Source: Nitrospinota bacterium (GTDB lineage: Bacteria > Tectomicrobia > Entotheonellia > J063). From it: a stretch of DNA of 7,623 bases. The stretch spans positions 1 to 7,623 of the forward strand of contig RFHZ01000782.1 in assembly GCA_003696125.1 (NCBI GenBank), given 5' to 3'. The stretch's first letter is position 1. Each line of letters begins with the position of its first letter. The position numbers and the translations under genes are program-made. Positions 1 to 6,481 of the stretch are shown piece by piece. The notes below the pieces were generated by a model. The model searched no databases and was not told where the DNA came from. It worked only from the letters and a program-made list of their open reading frames with translations.

Positions 1-100
1 TCTCAATCATATCGAGCCGGAATTGCGGGACCTGATCGAGCGTTTTCGCTCCTACTACGATCCGGAGCGGATCGCGGCCCTCCGCCTGTCCTATTTTTAA
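1..100 (+). CDS. C-terminal end of an unidentified protein (partial)
   Basis: An open frame enters from the left edge (codons start at base 2) and ends at TAA 98-100, leaving 32 residues. The tail is rich in charged and aromatic residues, ends in RLSYF, and contains an ELRDLIERF stretch that looks like an amphipathic helix followed by YYDPERI. G+C and codon choice match the genes downstream, and the strand is the same, so it is a plausible real gene end rather than chance. I do not recognise the family; a transferase tail such as a sulfotransferase or glycosyltransferase would fit the neighbourhood, but nothing in 32 residues proves it. An inverted repeat begins two bases after the stop. Confidence 0.6.
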   Translation, partial: LNHIEPELRDLIERFRSYYDPERIAALRLSYF

Positions 101-101
101 A

Positions 102-130
102 ACCAGGCCCAGAGGCACCGGACGCCTGGT
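102..130 (+). terminator. Stem-loop just after the first stop codon, possible terminator
   Basis: ACCAGGC at 102-108 is the exact reverse complement of GCCTGGT at 124-130, giving a 7 bp stem with a 15-base loop that starts directly after the TAA at 98-100. There is no run of T after it, so it is not a classic intrinsic terminator. It could protect the mRNA 3' end or act together with the larger palindrome that shares bases 129-130. The position is suggestive and the function is inferred. Confidence 0.3.
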
Positions 131-156
131 AGGGGCGCAGCGCGCTGCGCCCCTAC
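129..156. repeat. 28-base perfect GC-rich palindrome
   Basis: Bases 129-156 read the same on both strands: the left half is GTAGGGGCGCAGCG and the right half is its exact reverse complement. All 14 positions pair, and the core is almost entirely G and C. As RNA it would form a very stable hairpin with a minimal loop; as DNA it could form a cruciform or a symmetric protein site. Palindromes built on this GTAGGGGCGCAGC core are, from memory, frequent dispersed intergenic elements in some bacterial genomes, so a REP-like repeat is the likeliest reading. Confidence 0.75.
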
Positions 157-190
157 GCGCCGAACACGGAACCCTTGACGACAACAAACC

Positions 191-231
191 AGGCACTAGA
201 GACCAGGCACAAAGGCCCAGAGGCACAAAGG
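191..231. repeat. Degenerate AGGCACAA-type octamer repeats
   Basis: Copies of an 8-base unit occur at 191-198 (AGGCACTA), 205-212 (AGGCACAA), 213-220 (AGGCCCAG) and 221-228 (AGGCACAA), followed by a partial AGG. The last three are in direct tandem. A related CCAGGCCCAGAGGCAC string lies at 103-118. The stretch leads straight into the heptamer array, so the two form one low-complexity block. No coding role is likely. Confidence 0.55.
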
Positions 232-232
232 A

Positions 233-309
233 TTTACTCAGTCCTCGTTACTCATTACTCGTTACTCATCACTCATTACTCGTTACTCATCACTCATTAC
301 TCGTTACTC
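233..309. repeat. Tandem heptamer array, consensus RTTACTC, 11 units
   Basis: Seven-base units run without interruption: two degenerate ones (TTTACTC 233-239, AGTCCTC 240-246), then nine near-perfect ones from 247 to 309 that are GTTACTC, ATTACTC or ATCACTC. A higher-order 21-base period (GTTACTC ATCACTC ATTACTC) occurs twice in full, at 261-281 and 282-302. An open frame from ATG 175 through this array translates as repeated HYSLLIT, which reflects the array rather than a gene. It lies about 65 bases upstream of the chorismate-lyase-like gene. It is a minisatellite prone to slippage; a regulatory spacing role is possible but not shown. Confidence 0.85.
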
Positions 310-335
310 ACCCCAAGCCTTGGGGAGGGTGTTTT
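309..335 (+). terminator. Hairpin followed by TTTT, possible terminator or attenuator
   Basis: CCCCAA (311-316) pairs with TTGGGG (320-325) around a GCC loop, and the flanking CACC (309-312) can alternatively close with GGTG (328-331). TTTT follows at 332-335. This is the nearest thing to an intrinsic terminator between the first gene and the lyase gene. It lies 39 bases upstream of the lyase ATG, so it would stop upstream transcription or act as a leader attenuator. The T-run is short and the stem has a bulge when extended, so confidence is low. Confidence 0.3.
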
Positions 336-374
336 CAGTGATACATTATCCCGAACAGCAGGGAAAGGTAAACG

Positions 375-968
375 ATGAAGGTACAAGAGCAGTTTAATCC
401 GATGAGCGACCTCTTTGTCGCGCAGTTTGCCAAACCGACGCAATTTGAGGAGATCAATCTCCGTGCCCTAACCCCTTTCCAGCGGGCGCTACTCGTCATT
501 GATGGCACGGTGACCAAATTCATCGAGACCTATACGCTGGAGCCGATAGAGATTGTCCGTCTCGGACAGCATACCCAAGCCCTCTCTGCCGATCATGTAT
601 GGTTAGAGGCACCGCAGGGGACAGAGGTCGTTGCCCGGCAGGTGATCCTCCGGGGGAAGTACAGCTACATCCTCTATGCGTACGCCGTCTCTCTCATTGT
701 GCCGGCCCGTCTCCCGGACCAGATCAGGCAGGGACTGGAGGTAGAAGGGGGTGCACTGGGCCGTATCTTGCTCAGCGGGCAGATGGAGACTCGACGGGAA
801 GTCCTCTGGTACGGGAGGGAACGCCTCCATCCCCTGCCCGAACCGATTCAGCATCTGACAGATGGCGAGTTTCTCAGCCGTACCTATCGCATCATTGCCG
901 GTGGGCAGCCGCTCATGCTGATCAATGAGAAGTTTCCGATGGACCTGGACCGGCCGACTTTTGACTGA
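375..968 (+). CDS. Chorismate pyruvate-lyase-like protein (UbiC-like/DUF98 family)
   Basis: The predicted 197-residue soluble protein matches the chorismate lyase family, which cleaves chorismate to 4-hydroxybenzoate and pyruvate. Family signatures seen in order are LTPFQRALLVIDGTVTKFIE (32-51), an EPIEIVRLGQ strand (56-65), a VILRG segment with Arg93 (90-94), LGRILL (128-133), ETRRE (138-142) and the C-terminal LINEKFP with Glu185. In E. coli UbiC an Arg, a Leu and a C-terminal Glu contact the product, and equivalents are present. The length is nearer to the roughly 200-residue mycobacterial Rv2949c type, which feeds phenolic glycolipids, than to the 165-residue E. coli enzyme. ATG 375 is preceded by GGGAAAGG (361-368). 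The next gene is an acyl-adenylating ligase, suggesting the product is activated rather than sent to ubiquinone, though a quinone role cannot be excluded. No signal peptide or membrane segment is seen. Confidence 0.85.
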   Translation: MKVQEQFNPMSDLFVAQFAKPTQFEEINLRALTPFQRALLVIDGTVTKFIETYTLEPIEIVRLGQHTQALSADHVWLEAPQGTEVVARQVILRGKYSYILYAYAVSLIVPARLPDQIRQGLEVEGGALGRILLSGQMETRREVLWYGRERLHPLPEPIQHLTDGEFLSRTYRIIAGGQPLMLINEKFPMDLDRPTFD

Positions 969-985
969 TCCTGCTTTTCTACCCT

Positions 986-1003
986 CACCTGAAGCGGTGT
1001 TTT
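986..1003 (+). terminator. Short hairpin plus TTTT after the lyase gene
   Basis: CACC (986-989) pairs with GGTG (996-999) around TGAAGC and is followed by TTTT (1000-1003). The stem is only 4 bp, so any termination would be weak. The layout repeats that at 309-335: both have CACC, then AAGC, then GGTGTTTTC. This suggests two copies of one degenerate intergenic element rather than two independently evolved terminators. It lies 17 bases after the lyase stop codon. Confidence 0.2.
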
Positions 1004-1037
1004 CTGATGTAGATGGCCATTTTTGCTTTTTTAGCGA

Positions 1038-1054
1038 GCCCCTCTCCCAGGGGC
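1038..1054. repeat. GCCCCT/AGGGGC inverted repeat, intergenic
   Basis: GCCCCT (1038-1043) and AGGGGC (1049-1054) form a 6 bp perfect stem with a CTCCC loop. The surrounding CCCCTCTCCCAGGGGCGGGG string resembles the widespread short intergenic palindromes built on CCCCTCTCCC, known in many bacterial genomes. It also rules out reading 1013-1114 as the N-terminus of the ligase, because that translation (FLASPSPRGG) derives from the repeat. Confidence 0.45.
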
Positions 1055-1070
1055 GGGGAATTTGTGTTAA

Positions 1071-1097
1071 CCGGTACGGGTTGTAAGACCCGTCCGG
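1071..1097 (+). promoter_or_regulatory. Leader hairpin just upstream of the ligase ribosome-binding site
   Basis: ACGGGT (1076-1081) pairs exactly with ACCCGT (1088-1093) around a TGTAAG hexaloop. Flanking CCGG (1071-1074) and CCGG (1094-1097) extend it to a 10 bp stem with a single bulged T at 1075. It ends five bases before the AAGGAG ribosome-binding site (1103-1108), so it could affect translation or protect a processed 5' end. It might equally be another dispersed repeat, since ACGGGTTGTAA-type palindromes recur between genes in some genomes. The structure is clear on paper; the role is inferred. Confidence 0.4.
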
Positions 1098-1114
1098 AGA
1101 ATAAGGAGACCTTC

Positions 1115-2434
1115 ATGGCGGTTACTTACTTAGATCCGTTTATCGAGACCTTGGGCCGAGAGGCGCTGGCTCAGATACAACTGAAGAAGTTCCAGTTGAT
1201 GCTCGACTCTGTGCTCGAGACCAACGCCTTCTATCGGCAGAAATTTGCTCCGGCAGGGGTAAAGCAGGGGGGAGATGTGCAGACTCTTGCCGATTACCGG
1301 AAGCTCCCCTTTACCACCAAGGCAGAACTCTCCAATGACCAGATGTGCCATCCCCCGTACGGTACCAATCTCACCTTTTCTCGAGAGCGGTACACCCGCT
1401 TCCACCAGACCTCGGGTACCACCGGAGCCCCGCTCCGCTGGCTGGATACAGAGGAGAGCTGGTACTGGTGGGCCCGCTGCTGGGCAGCGGTCTACAAGGC
1501 GGCAGGGGTCACCCCCATGGATCGCATCTTCTTTGCCTTTTCCTTTGGTCCCTTTATCGGTTTTTGGAGCGCGCATGAGGGGGCGAGACTGGTCGGGGCC
1601 ATGTCGCTTCCCGGGGGAGGCATGTCCTCGTATCAGCGACTGAAGGCGATCCTGGAGAACGATATTACCGTGCTGGTCTGCACTCCTACCTATGCCCTGC
1701 ATCTGGCCGAGGTGGCGGAGCAGGAGGGGATCGATATCAGCCAGTCTTCGGTCCGTATCACCATCCATGCCGGGGAGCCGGGTGCCAGCCTGCAGGCGAC
1801 AAAACAGCGGATCGAGACGGCCTGGGGGGCACGCTGCTACGATCATGCCGGGGCGACCGAGGTGGGAGCCTGGGGTTTCGAGTGCCTGGCCCAGGATGGG
1901 CTACACCTGAACGAGGGGGAGTTCATCTGTGAGGTACTGGACCCGGACAGTGGAGAACCGGCCGGGGAGGGGGAGTTGATCATTACCAACCTGGGACGGG
2001 GTGGAATGCCGGTCATCCGCTACCGGACCGGTGATCGGGTAAGGCTCCAGACCGCTCCCTGCGAGTGTGGTCGTACCTTTTTCCGGCTCCAGGGTGGGGT
2101 GATCGGACGCATAGACGATGCCCTCATCATCCGGGGAGTGAATGTCTTTCCCAGTGCGGTGGAGAACATCGTCCGTCGCTTCCCCGAAGTGGGAGAGTTT
2201 GCGGTGGATGTCTATCGCCGCCGGACACTCGACGAGATGGAGATCCGGCTGGAGGTCAAGGGGGGGGAGACAGAGAGAGTCGCTGCGGCTGTAGGAAAAG
2301 AGATCCGCAACGGCCTGGGATTGCGCGTGCAGGTAAAACCGGTACCCTACGGGACCTTACCCCGCTTTGATCTGAAGGCAAAGCGTTTTACCGATCATCG
2401 TCGCATCAACGGCGTTGCTTCCGGTAGAGGCTAG
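1115..2434 (+). CDS. PaaK-like adenylate-forming acyl-CoA ligase (phenylacetate-CoA ligase family)
   Basis: The predicted 439-residue cytoplasmic protein would activate a carboxylic acid as acyl-AMP and probably acyl-CoA. Motifs in order: phosphate loop TSGTTG (99-104), DHAGATEVG (243-251), MPVIRYRTGD (298-307), hinge GRIDDALIIRGVNVFPSAVE (331-350), and C-terminal LKAKRF, where Lys421 is the probable catalytic lysine. Cys257, His264, Cys316 and Cys318 are arranged like the structural zinc site of some PaaK-type enzymes. ATG 1115 was chosen because AAGGAG lies 6 bases upstream and MAVTYLDPFIE begins the family-like region; a start at 1013 would add residues encoded by an intergenic repeat. The gene follows the chorismate-lyase-like gene, so 4-hydroxybenzoate is the leading substrate candidate. 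The aryl specificity cannot be read from sequence; phenylacetate, benzoate or another aryl acid are alternatives. Confidence 0.88.
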   Translation: MAVTYLDPFIETLGREALAQIQLKKFQLMLDSVLETNAFYRQKFAPAGVKQGGDVQTLADYRKLPFTTKAELSNDQMCHPPYGTNLTFSRERYTRFHQTSGTTGAPLRWLDTEESWYWWARCWAAVYKAAGVTPMDRIFFAFSFGPFIGFWSAHEGARLVGAMSLPGGGMSSYQRLKAILENDITVLVCTPTYALHLAEVAEQEGIDISQSSVRITIHAGEPGASLQATKQRIETAWGARCYDHAGATEVGAWGFECLAQDGLHLNEGEFICEVLDPDSGEPAGEGELIITNLGRGGMPVIRYRTGDRVRLQTAPCECGRTFFRLQGGVIGRIDDALIIRGVNVFPSAVENIVRRFPEVGEFAVDVYRRRTLDEMEIRLEVKGGETERVAAAVGKEIRNGLGLRVQVKPVPYGTLPRFDLKAKRFTDHRRINGVASGRG

Positions 2435-2483
2435 ACTCCGTATCGGTAGTGAGGCTTCTGCTGGTCATAGAAAAGAGTGGTGA

Positions 2484-2490
2484 AAGGAGG
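2484..2490 (+). promoter_or_regulatory. Strong Shine-Dalgarno that places a non-canonical start
   Basis: AAGGAGG at 2484-2490 is a near-ideal ribosome-binding site. The codons at a suitable distance in the oxidoreductase frame are ATC (2496, gap 5) and ATA (2499, gap 8); no ATG, GTG or TTG occurs in this frame between the in-frame TGA at 2481 and GTG 2580. The first in-frame conventional start, GTG 2580, lies 89 bases downstream of this site. Confidence 0.75.
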
Positions 2491-2498
2491 GTAGGATC

Positions 2499-4076
2499 AT
2501 AACAGATAACATTACAGTTGCCTGTATCGGTGCCGGGTACTGGGGAAAGCATCTCGTACGGAACTTCCACGACCTGGGAGTGCTGAGCCGGGTCTGTGAG
2601 GTGGATGAGGAGAGGTGTATCGATCTGGAGGCCAGATATCCCTCGCTCAGGGTCGATCGAGAGATCGATTCCCTTCTTGCTGACCCCACGGTGACCGGGG
2701 TGGCGATCGCCACCCCGGCCGAGACGCATGGGACTCTGGTACGGCGTGCCCTGCTGGCCGGTAAGGATGTCCTGGTAGAGAAACCGCTCTGTCTCGATCC
2801 TGAGGAAGGGGAACGACTCGTTTTACTTGCCGCCGAGAGAGGGTGCCTGCTCATGGTCGGGCATCTCCTCTGGTATCATCCGGCCATACGCCGGCTCAAG
2901 ACCCTGATCGAGAGGGGAGAGTTAGGGCGCATCCAGTACATCTACTCGAATCGCCTCAACCTGGGAAAGATCCGTCGCGAGGAGAACATCCTCTGGTCCT
3001 TTGCCCCGCATGATATCTCCCTCATCCTCGGCCTGGTCGGCGAGATGCCGGAGACGGTGGCTGCGCATGGGGGGAATTATCTGCACAACCGGATCGCCGA
3101 TGTTACCGTGAGTCTCCTCTCCTTTCCCAGCGGGATCAAGGCACATATCTTCGTCTCCTGGCTCCATCCCTTCAAAGAGCAGAAGCTGGTAGTGGTCGGG
3201 GAGCGGAAGATGGCGGTCTTTGACGATATGGAGTCGGAGCAGAAGCTCCTGCTCTATCCGCACACGATCCACTGGAAGCACCATGTACCGGTTGCCAGTA
3301 AGGCAGAGGCGCAGGTGGTACCCGTGGACCCGTGTGAACCTCTCCGGGAAGAGTGCCTCCACTTCCTTACCTGCCTCCGTACCCGGCAGACACCCCGGAC
3401 AGATGGACAGGAAGGGTTACGGGTACTGCGGGTGCTCCAGCGCTGTCAGGAGGCGCTGGAGGGGAAGACCACTCCCCTGGAAAAGCCGGCTCCCAGGCCA
3501 CAACGGGACTATTTTGTCCATGAGTCGGCCTTCATCGATGATGAGGTCGAAATCGGGAAAGGGACCACGATCTGGCACGTATCGCATGTATTGAAGAATT
3601 CCCGCATCGGGAAGAACTGTCGTATCGGGCAGAACGTGGTCATCGGTCCCCAGGTAACGATCGGCAACAACGTCAAGATCCAGAACAACGTCTCCGTGTA
3701 CGAAGGGGTGACCCTGGAAGACGACGTATTCTGCGGGCCGTCCATGGTCTTTACCAATGTCATCAATCCCCGTAGCGAAATACGGCGTATGGATGAGCTC
3801 CGCACGACCCTTGTACGACGAGGAGCCAGCCTGGGGGCGAACTGTACCATTGTGTGCGGGGTGACCATCGGAGAATACGCCTTTGTGGGAGCCGGGGCGG
3901 TGGTGACAAAAGATGTGCCTGCGTTTGCCCTGGTCGTGGGGAATCCTGGACGGATCGTCGGCTGGATGTGTGTCTGTGGGCACCGTATTCGTTTTCAAGC
4001 AGAGGAAGGAGAGGGTTCGTGTCCGGTATGCCAGCGGAAGTATCAGAAGAGCGGCCAGCAGGTCTCCCCAAGCTAA
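2499..4076 (+). CDS. Fused Gfo/Idh/MocA oxidoreductase and left-handed beta-helix acyltransferase, putative ATA start
   Basis: This 525-residue protein joins two enzymes of diacetamido-sugar synthesis. Residues 1 to about 330 are an NAD(P)-dependent oxidoreductase: Rossmann loop GAGYWGK (11-17), EKP with Lys95, and PHDISL (His171, Asp172) near the active site. WbpB/WlbA homologues oxidise C3 of UDP-GlcNAc uronic acid. Residues about 337-490 carry hexapeptide repeats ([20 protein letters not shown], then [14 protein letters not shown]) like acetyltransferases WbpD/WlbB. A tail with Cys491, Cys493, Cys508 and Cys511 resembles a zinc ribbon. The aminotransferase for the intermediate step is next. 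GTG 2580 would delete the Rossmann loop, so translation must begin upstream. ATA 2499, 8 bases after AAGGAGG, gives a typical (M)[15 protein letters not shown] start; ATC 2496 is the alternative, and a sequencing error or mutation of ATG is possible. The domain calls are firm; the exact sugar is inferred. Confidence 0.88.
   Translation: MTDNITVACIGAGYWGKHLVRNFHDLGVLSRVCEVDEERCIDLEARYPSLRVDREIDSLLADPTVTGVAIATPAETHGTLVRRALLAGKDVLVEKPLCLDPEEGERLVLLAAERGCLLMVGHLLWYHPAIRRLKTLIERGELGRIQYIYSNRLNLGKIRREENILWSFAPHDISLILGLVGEMPETVAAHGGNYLHNRIADVTVSLLSFPSGIKAHIFVSWLHPFKEQKLVVVGERKMAVFDDMESEQKLLLYPHTIHWKHHVPVASKAEAQVVPVDPCEPLREECLHFLTCLRTRQTPRTDGQEGLRVLRVLQRCQEALEGKTTPLEKPAPRPQRDYFVHESAFIDDEVEIGKGTTIWHVSHVLKNSRIGKNCRIGQNVVIGPQVTIGNNVKIQNNVSVYEGVTLEDDVFCGPSMVFTNVINPRSEIRRMDELRTTLVRRGASLGANCTIVCGVTIGEYAFVGAGAVVTKDVPAFALVVGNPGRIVGWMCVCGHRIRFQAEEGEGSCPVCQRKYQKSGQQVSPS
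4006..4011 (+). promoter_or_regulatory. Ribosome-binding site for the aminotransferase, inside the fusion gene
   Basis: AAGGAG at 4006-4011 lies inside the 3' end of the fusion gene. It is 7 bases before GTG 4019 and 16 bases before ATG 4028, both in the aminotransferase frame. The spacing favours GTG 4019. The position implies translational coupling, with ribosomes finishing the fusion protein passing over the start. Confidence 0.55.
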
Positions 4077-5182
4077 GGGTACCCTTGCTGGACCTCAAAG
4101 CGCAGTACAGGGGGATTCAGGATGAGATTCGTGCCGCCATCGAGCGGGTCTGTGCCTCGCAACGCTTCATTCTCGGTCCCGAGGTAGAGGCCCTGGAGGA
4201 AGCCATTGCCACGTTCTGTGGGGTCCCCTACGCCATCGGCATGTCTTCGGGTACCGATGCCCTCCTCGCCGCACTCATGGCCCTCGACATCGGTCCAGGG
4301 GATGAGGTGATCACCACGCCGTACACCTTCTTTGCCACGGCAGGAGTCATCGTGCGGGTAGGGGCGCGACCGGTCTTTGTAGACATCCATCCCCGCACCT
4401 TTCACCTGGACCTCGAGGCGGTAAAGGCACGGATAACCCCTCGCACCAGAGCCATCATCCCGGTTCACCTCTTTGGTCGCTGCGTCGAACTCGATCCGAT
4501 CCGTCACCTCACGGAAGAGCGAGGGATCTGGATCGTGGAAGACGCGGCCCAGGCCATTGGAGCCTGTGATGAGGAGGGGAGACAGGCTGGGACCATCGGT
4601 CATCTGGGAACCCTCTCCTTCTTCCCCAGCAAAAACCTGGGTGCCTTTGGGGATGGAGGCATGGTGGTCACCGCGGATCAGCGCCTTGCCGAGAAGCTCC
4701 GGACGCTACGTGTTCACGGCAGCAAGCCGAAGTATTACCATCGGATGGTGGGAGGGAATTTCCGTTTAGATGCCCTGCAGGCAGCCATCTTGCGGGTGAA
4801 GTTACCTTATCTCGCTTCCTGGACGGCAGCCCGTCGGGCAAATGCCCGGCGCTACCGGCTCCTGTTTGGTGAAATGGATCGGTTAGGGAAGGTTACCCTC
4901 CCGGAGGATACCCCTGGGCATATTTACAACCAGTTTGTTATTCGCGTACCGCAACGTGATAATCTACGAGCCTTCCTGAAAGCCCGGGGAGTAGAGAGTG
5001 AAGTCTACTATCCTCTCCCCCTCCATCTCCAGGAATGTTTTCAGGGGCTGGGATACCGGCAGGGAGATTTTCCCCAGGCCGAAGCGGCCGCTGTCGAGAC
5101 CCTGGCTTTACCCATCTATCCTGAATTGAGCGAGGAACAGCAACGGTATGTCGTCCACCAGATCCGGGAATTCTATGCCTGA
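4019..5182 (+). CDS. DegT/DnrJ/EryC1-family PLP-dependent sugar aminotransferase
   Basis: The predicted 387-residue enzyme transfers an amino group to a keto sugar nucleotide using pyridoxal phosphate. Signatures: N-terminal [10 protein letters not shown] (21-30), [11 protein letters not shown] (76-86), [12 protein letters not shown] (96-107), EDAAQAIGA with Asp175 facing the PLP nitrogen (174-182), and [15 protein letters not shown] with Lys205 as the Schiff-base lysine. It closely fits WbpE/WlbC-type 3-aminotransferases, which act on the 3-keto product of the oxidoreductase encoded just upstream. The acceptor amine would then be acetylated by the second half of that fusion. GTG 4019 is preferred by Shine-Dalgarno spacing; ATG 4028 would shorten the protein by three residues. 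The gene overlaps the fusion gene by 58 bases in another frame, and its stop overlaps the next start by 8 bases. Exact substrate is inferred; a 4-keto or 3-keto deoxysugar is the main alternative. Confidence 0.92.
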   Translation: MSGMPAEVSEERPAGLPKLRVPLLDLKAQYRGIQDEIRAAIERVCASQRFILGPEVEALEEAIATFCGVPYAIGMSSGTDALLAALMALDIGPGDEVITTPYTFFATAGVIVRVGARPVFVDIHPRTFHLDLEAVKARITPRTRAIIPVHLFGRCVELDPIRHLTEERGIWIVEDAAQAIGACDEEGRQAGTIGHLGTLSFFPSKNLGAFGDGGMVVTADQRLAEKLRTLRVHGSKPKYYHRMVGGNFRLDALQAAILRVKLPYLASWTAARRANARRYRLLFGEMDRLGKVTLPEDTPGHIYNQFVIRVPQRDNLRAFLKARGVESEVYYPLPLHLQECFQGLGYRQGDFPQAEAAAVETLALPIYPELSEEQQRYVVHQIREFYA

Positions 5183-6470
5183 TACTCCAGGGAATAAACT
5201 CCTCTTTTTGGCCTACCCTTTTCCCCCGGCCAATATTACCGCTGCCGTGCGTACCTGGAACATGGCCAGGTACCTGGGGCGATTGGGCTGGGAGGTGACG
5301 GTGGTGACCCTGCATCCATCCATCTGGCGTCAGGTTGAGCAGCCGGAGAGGATGGGCGAACGTCTTCAAAAGGAAGGGATTCGCCTCATCCTGACCGATC
5401 ATCGCTGGCGGTGTCTCTCCCCTGACCATCTCCGATGCTGGAACCGGGGACCGGGATGGCTGGCCGGGGGAATCTGTCGCCGGATAACCCGGCACTTAGG
5501 GATCGATCGGGGGATTGGTTGGGTGAAACCGGTGGAACAGGCCTGTGCGGCTTTGACTCCTGAGGATGTCGATGTCCTTTTAGCCACCGGTTCCCCGTTT
5601 GCAGCCTTTACCGTTGCCAGGCGCCTGTCAGAGAGGCTCGCCTGCCCTTACATATTGGACTATCGCGATCCCTGGACCGGTAACCCGCACGTAACGCGTT
5701 CTTCTTCTCCTCATATCTTCCGCAAAGAGGCCCGGCTCCTGGCAGAGAGTGCAGCCGTAACCATCGTCTCTGCGTCCTGGGGAGAGGCCATGGACCGGCG
5801 TTTTGGTTTAGGTTCAAAGCTCCATGTGATCAGTAACGGCTATGATCCAGAAGACCTGGCTGCTGTGGTTCCGAAGGAGTTTGATCACTTTGCCATCGTC
5901 TACACCGGGAACTTCTATCCACCCAAGCGAGTCATCTCTCCGCTCATGGCGGTACTCGATCGGCTAAAAATCCATCCCTCAGTGCAGGATATCCCCTGGT
6001 TTTTCCACTACTATGGAGGACAGGAAGCCCATGTGCGGGCAGAAGCGGAACGGTTCGGGGTGATGGACAGGGTCGTGTGTCATGGCAGGGTACCACGTGC
6101 TGAAGCCCTTTCTGCCGTGCGCGGGGCGCATGTTGCCGTTGTCATCACCTCGGTTGCCGCAGAGGCGACGATGGAAGAGAGAGGTATTGTGACCGGCAAG
6201 GTCTTTGAAGCATTGGGGCTGGGAACGCCTGTACTGCTGATTGCGCCCAGGGAGAGTGATGCCAGGGTGGTCATCGATACGGCCGGATCAGGAGGATGTT
6301 TTACCGGCACAGACCTGCAAGGTATGGAGTCGTTTCTGCTCCGGATGATGACAGGCTGGAGACCCCAGCCAGCAGATAGAGAGCGATTCGCCTGGCCCGG
6401 TCTCGCCTCCCGCCTGGATCAGATCTTGCGTCACGCCATAGCGGGGAATGAGATGGCAGGCATTTCTTAA
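5175..6470 (+). CDS. Glycosyltransferase, GT4-like (GT-B fold)
   Basis: The predicted 431-residue protein has the two Rossmann-like halves of a retaining GT-B glycosyltransferase. The N-terminal half opens with [11 protein letters not shown] (8-18) and has [17 protein letters not shown]-like features around 31-46 and DYRDPW at 162-167. The C-terminal half has ISNGYDP (219-225), [12 protein letters not shown] (241-252) and [12 protein letters not shown] (341-352), the usual donor-binding region. It has no signal peptide or clear membrane helix, so it probably acts at the cytoplasmic face on a lipid-linked acceptor. ATG 5175 overlaps the aminotransferase stop by 8 bases; ATG 5148 is possible but adds nine residues with no family match. 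Position suggests transfer of the diacetamido sugar or a neighbour in the same glycan. Donor and linkage cannot be read from the sequence. Confidence 0.88.
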   Translation: MPDTPGNKLLFLAYPFPPANITAAVRTWNMARYLGRLGWEVTVVTLHPSIWRQVEQPERMGERLQKEGIRLILTDHRWRCLSPDHLRCWNRGPGWLAGGICRRITRHLGIDRGIGWVKPVEQACAALTPEDVDVLLATGSPFAAFTVARRLSERLACPYILDYRDPWTGNPHVTRSSSPHIFRKEARLLAESAAVTIVSASWGEAMDRRFGLGSKLHVISNGYDPEDLAAVVPKEFDHFAIVYTGNFYPPKRVISPLMAVLDRLKIHPSVQDIPWFFHYYGGQEAHVRAEAERFGVMDRVVCHGRVPRAEALSAVRGAHVAVVITSVAAEATMEERGIVTGKVFEALGLGTPVLLIAPRESDARVVIDTAGSGGCFTGTDLQGMESFLLRMMTGWRPQPADRERFAWPGLASRLDQILRHAIAGNEMAGIS

Positions 6471-6481
6471 AAGAGGGGATG

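Noticed and set aside
233-309. CRISPR array
   Set aside because: Units are 7 bases with no unique spacers, so it is a tandem repeat.
320-347. Sigma-70 promoter TTGGGG / TACATT ahead of the lyase gene
   Set aside because: The spacer is 16 bases but the boxes match the consensus at only 3 and 4 of 6 positions, which is too weak to list as a feature.
175-378. Small 67-codon frame with HYSLLIT repeats
   Set aside because: It is the translation of the heptamer array and lacks a ribosome-binding site; the repeat explains it.
1013-1114. Upstream ATG giving a 34-residue N-terminal extension on the first ligase
   Set aside because: The extension is encoded by intergenic repeats, has no ribosome-binding site, and matches no part of the family; ATG 1115 has AAGGAG at ideal spacing.
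1130-1846. Long minus-strand frame of 238 codons opposite the ligase
   Set aside because: It mirrors a strongly recognisable ligase gene in high-G+C DNA, has no recognisable family motif, and is a shadow frame.
3417-3998. Minus-strand 193-codon frame opposite the acyltransferase domain
   Set aside because: Composition shows no recognised protein features; the plus strand hexapeptide repeat domain explains the sequence.
5148-5174. Upstream ATG for the glycosyltransferase
   Set aside because: It adds nine residues without family similarity and deepens the overlap with the aminotransferase; ATG 5175 gives the usual [11 protein letters not shown] start.
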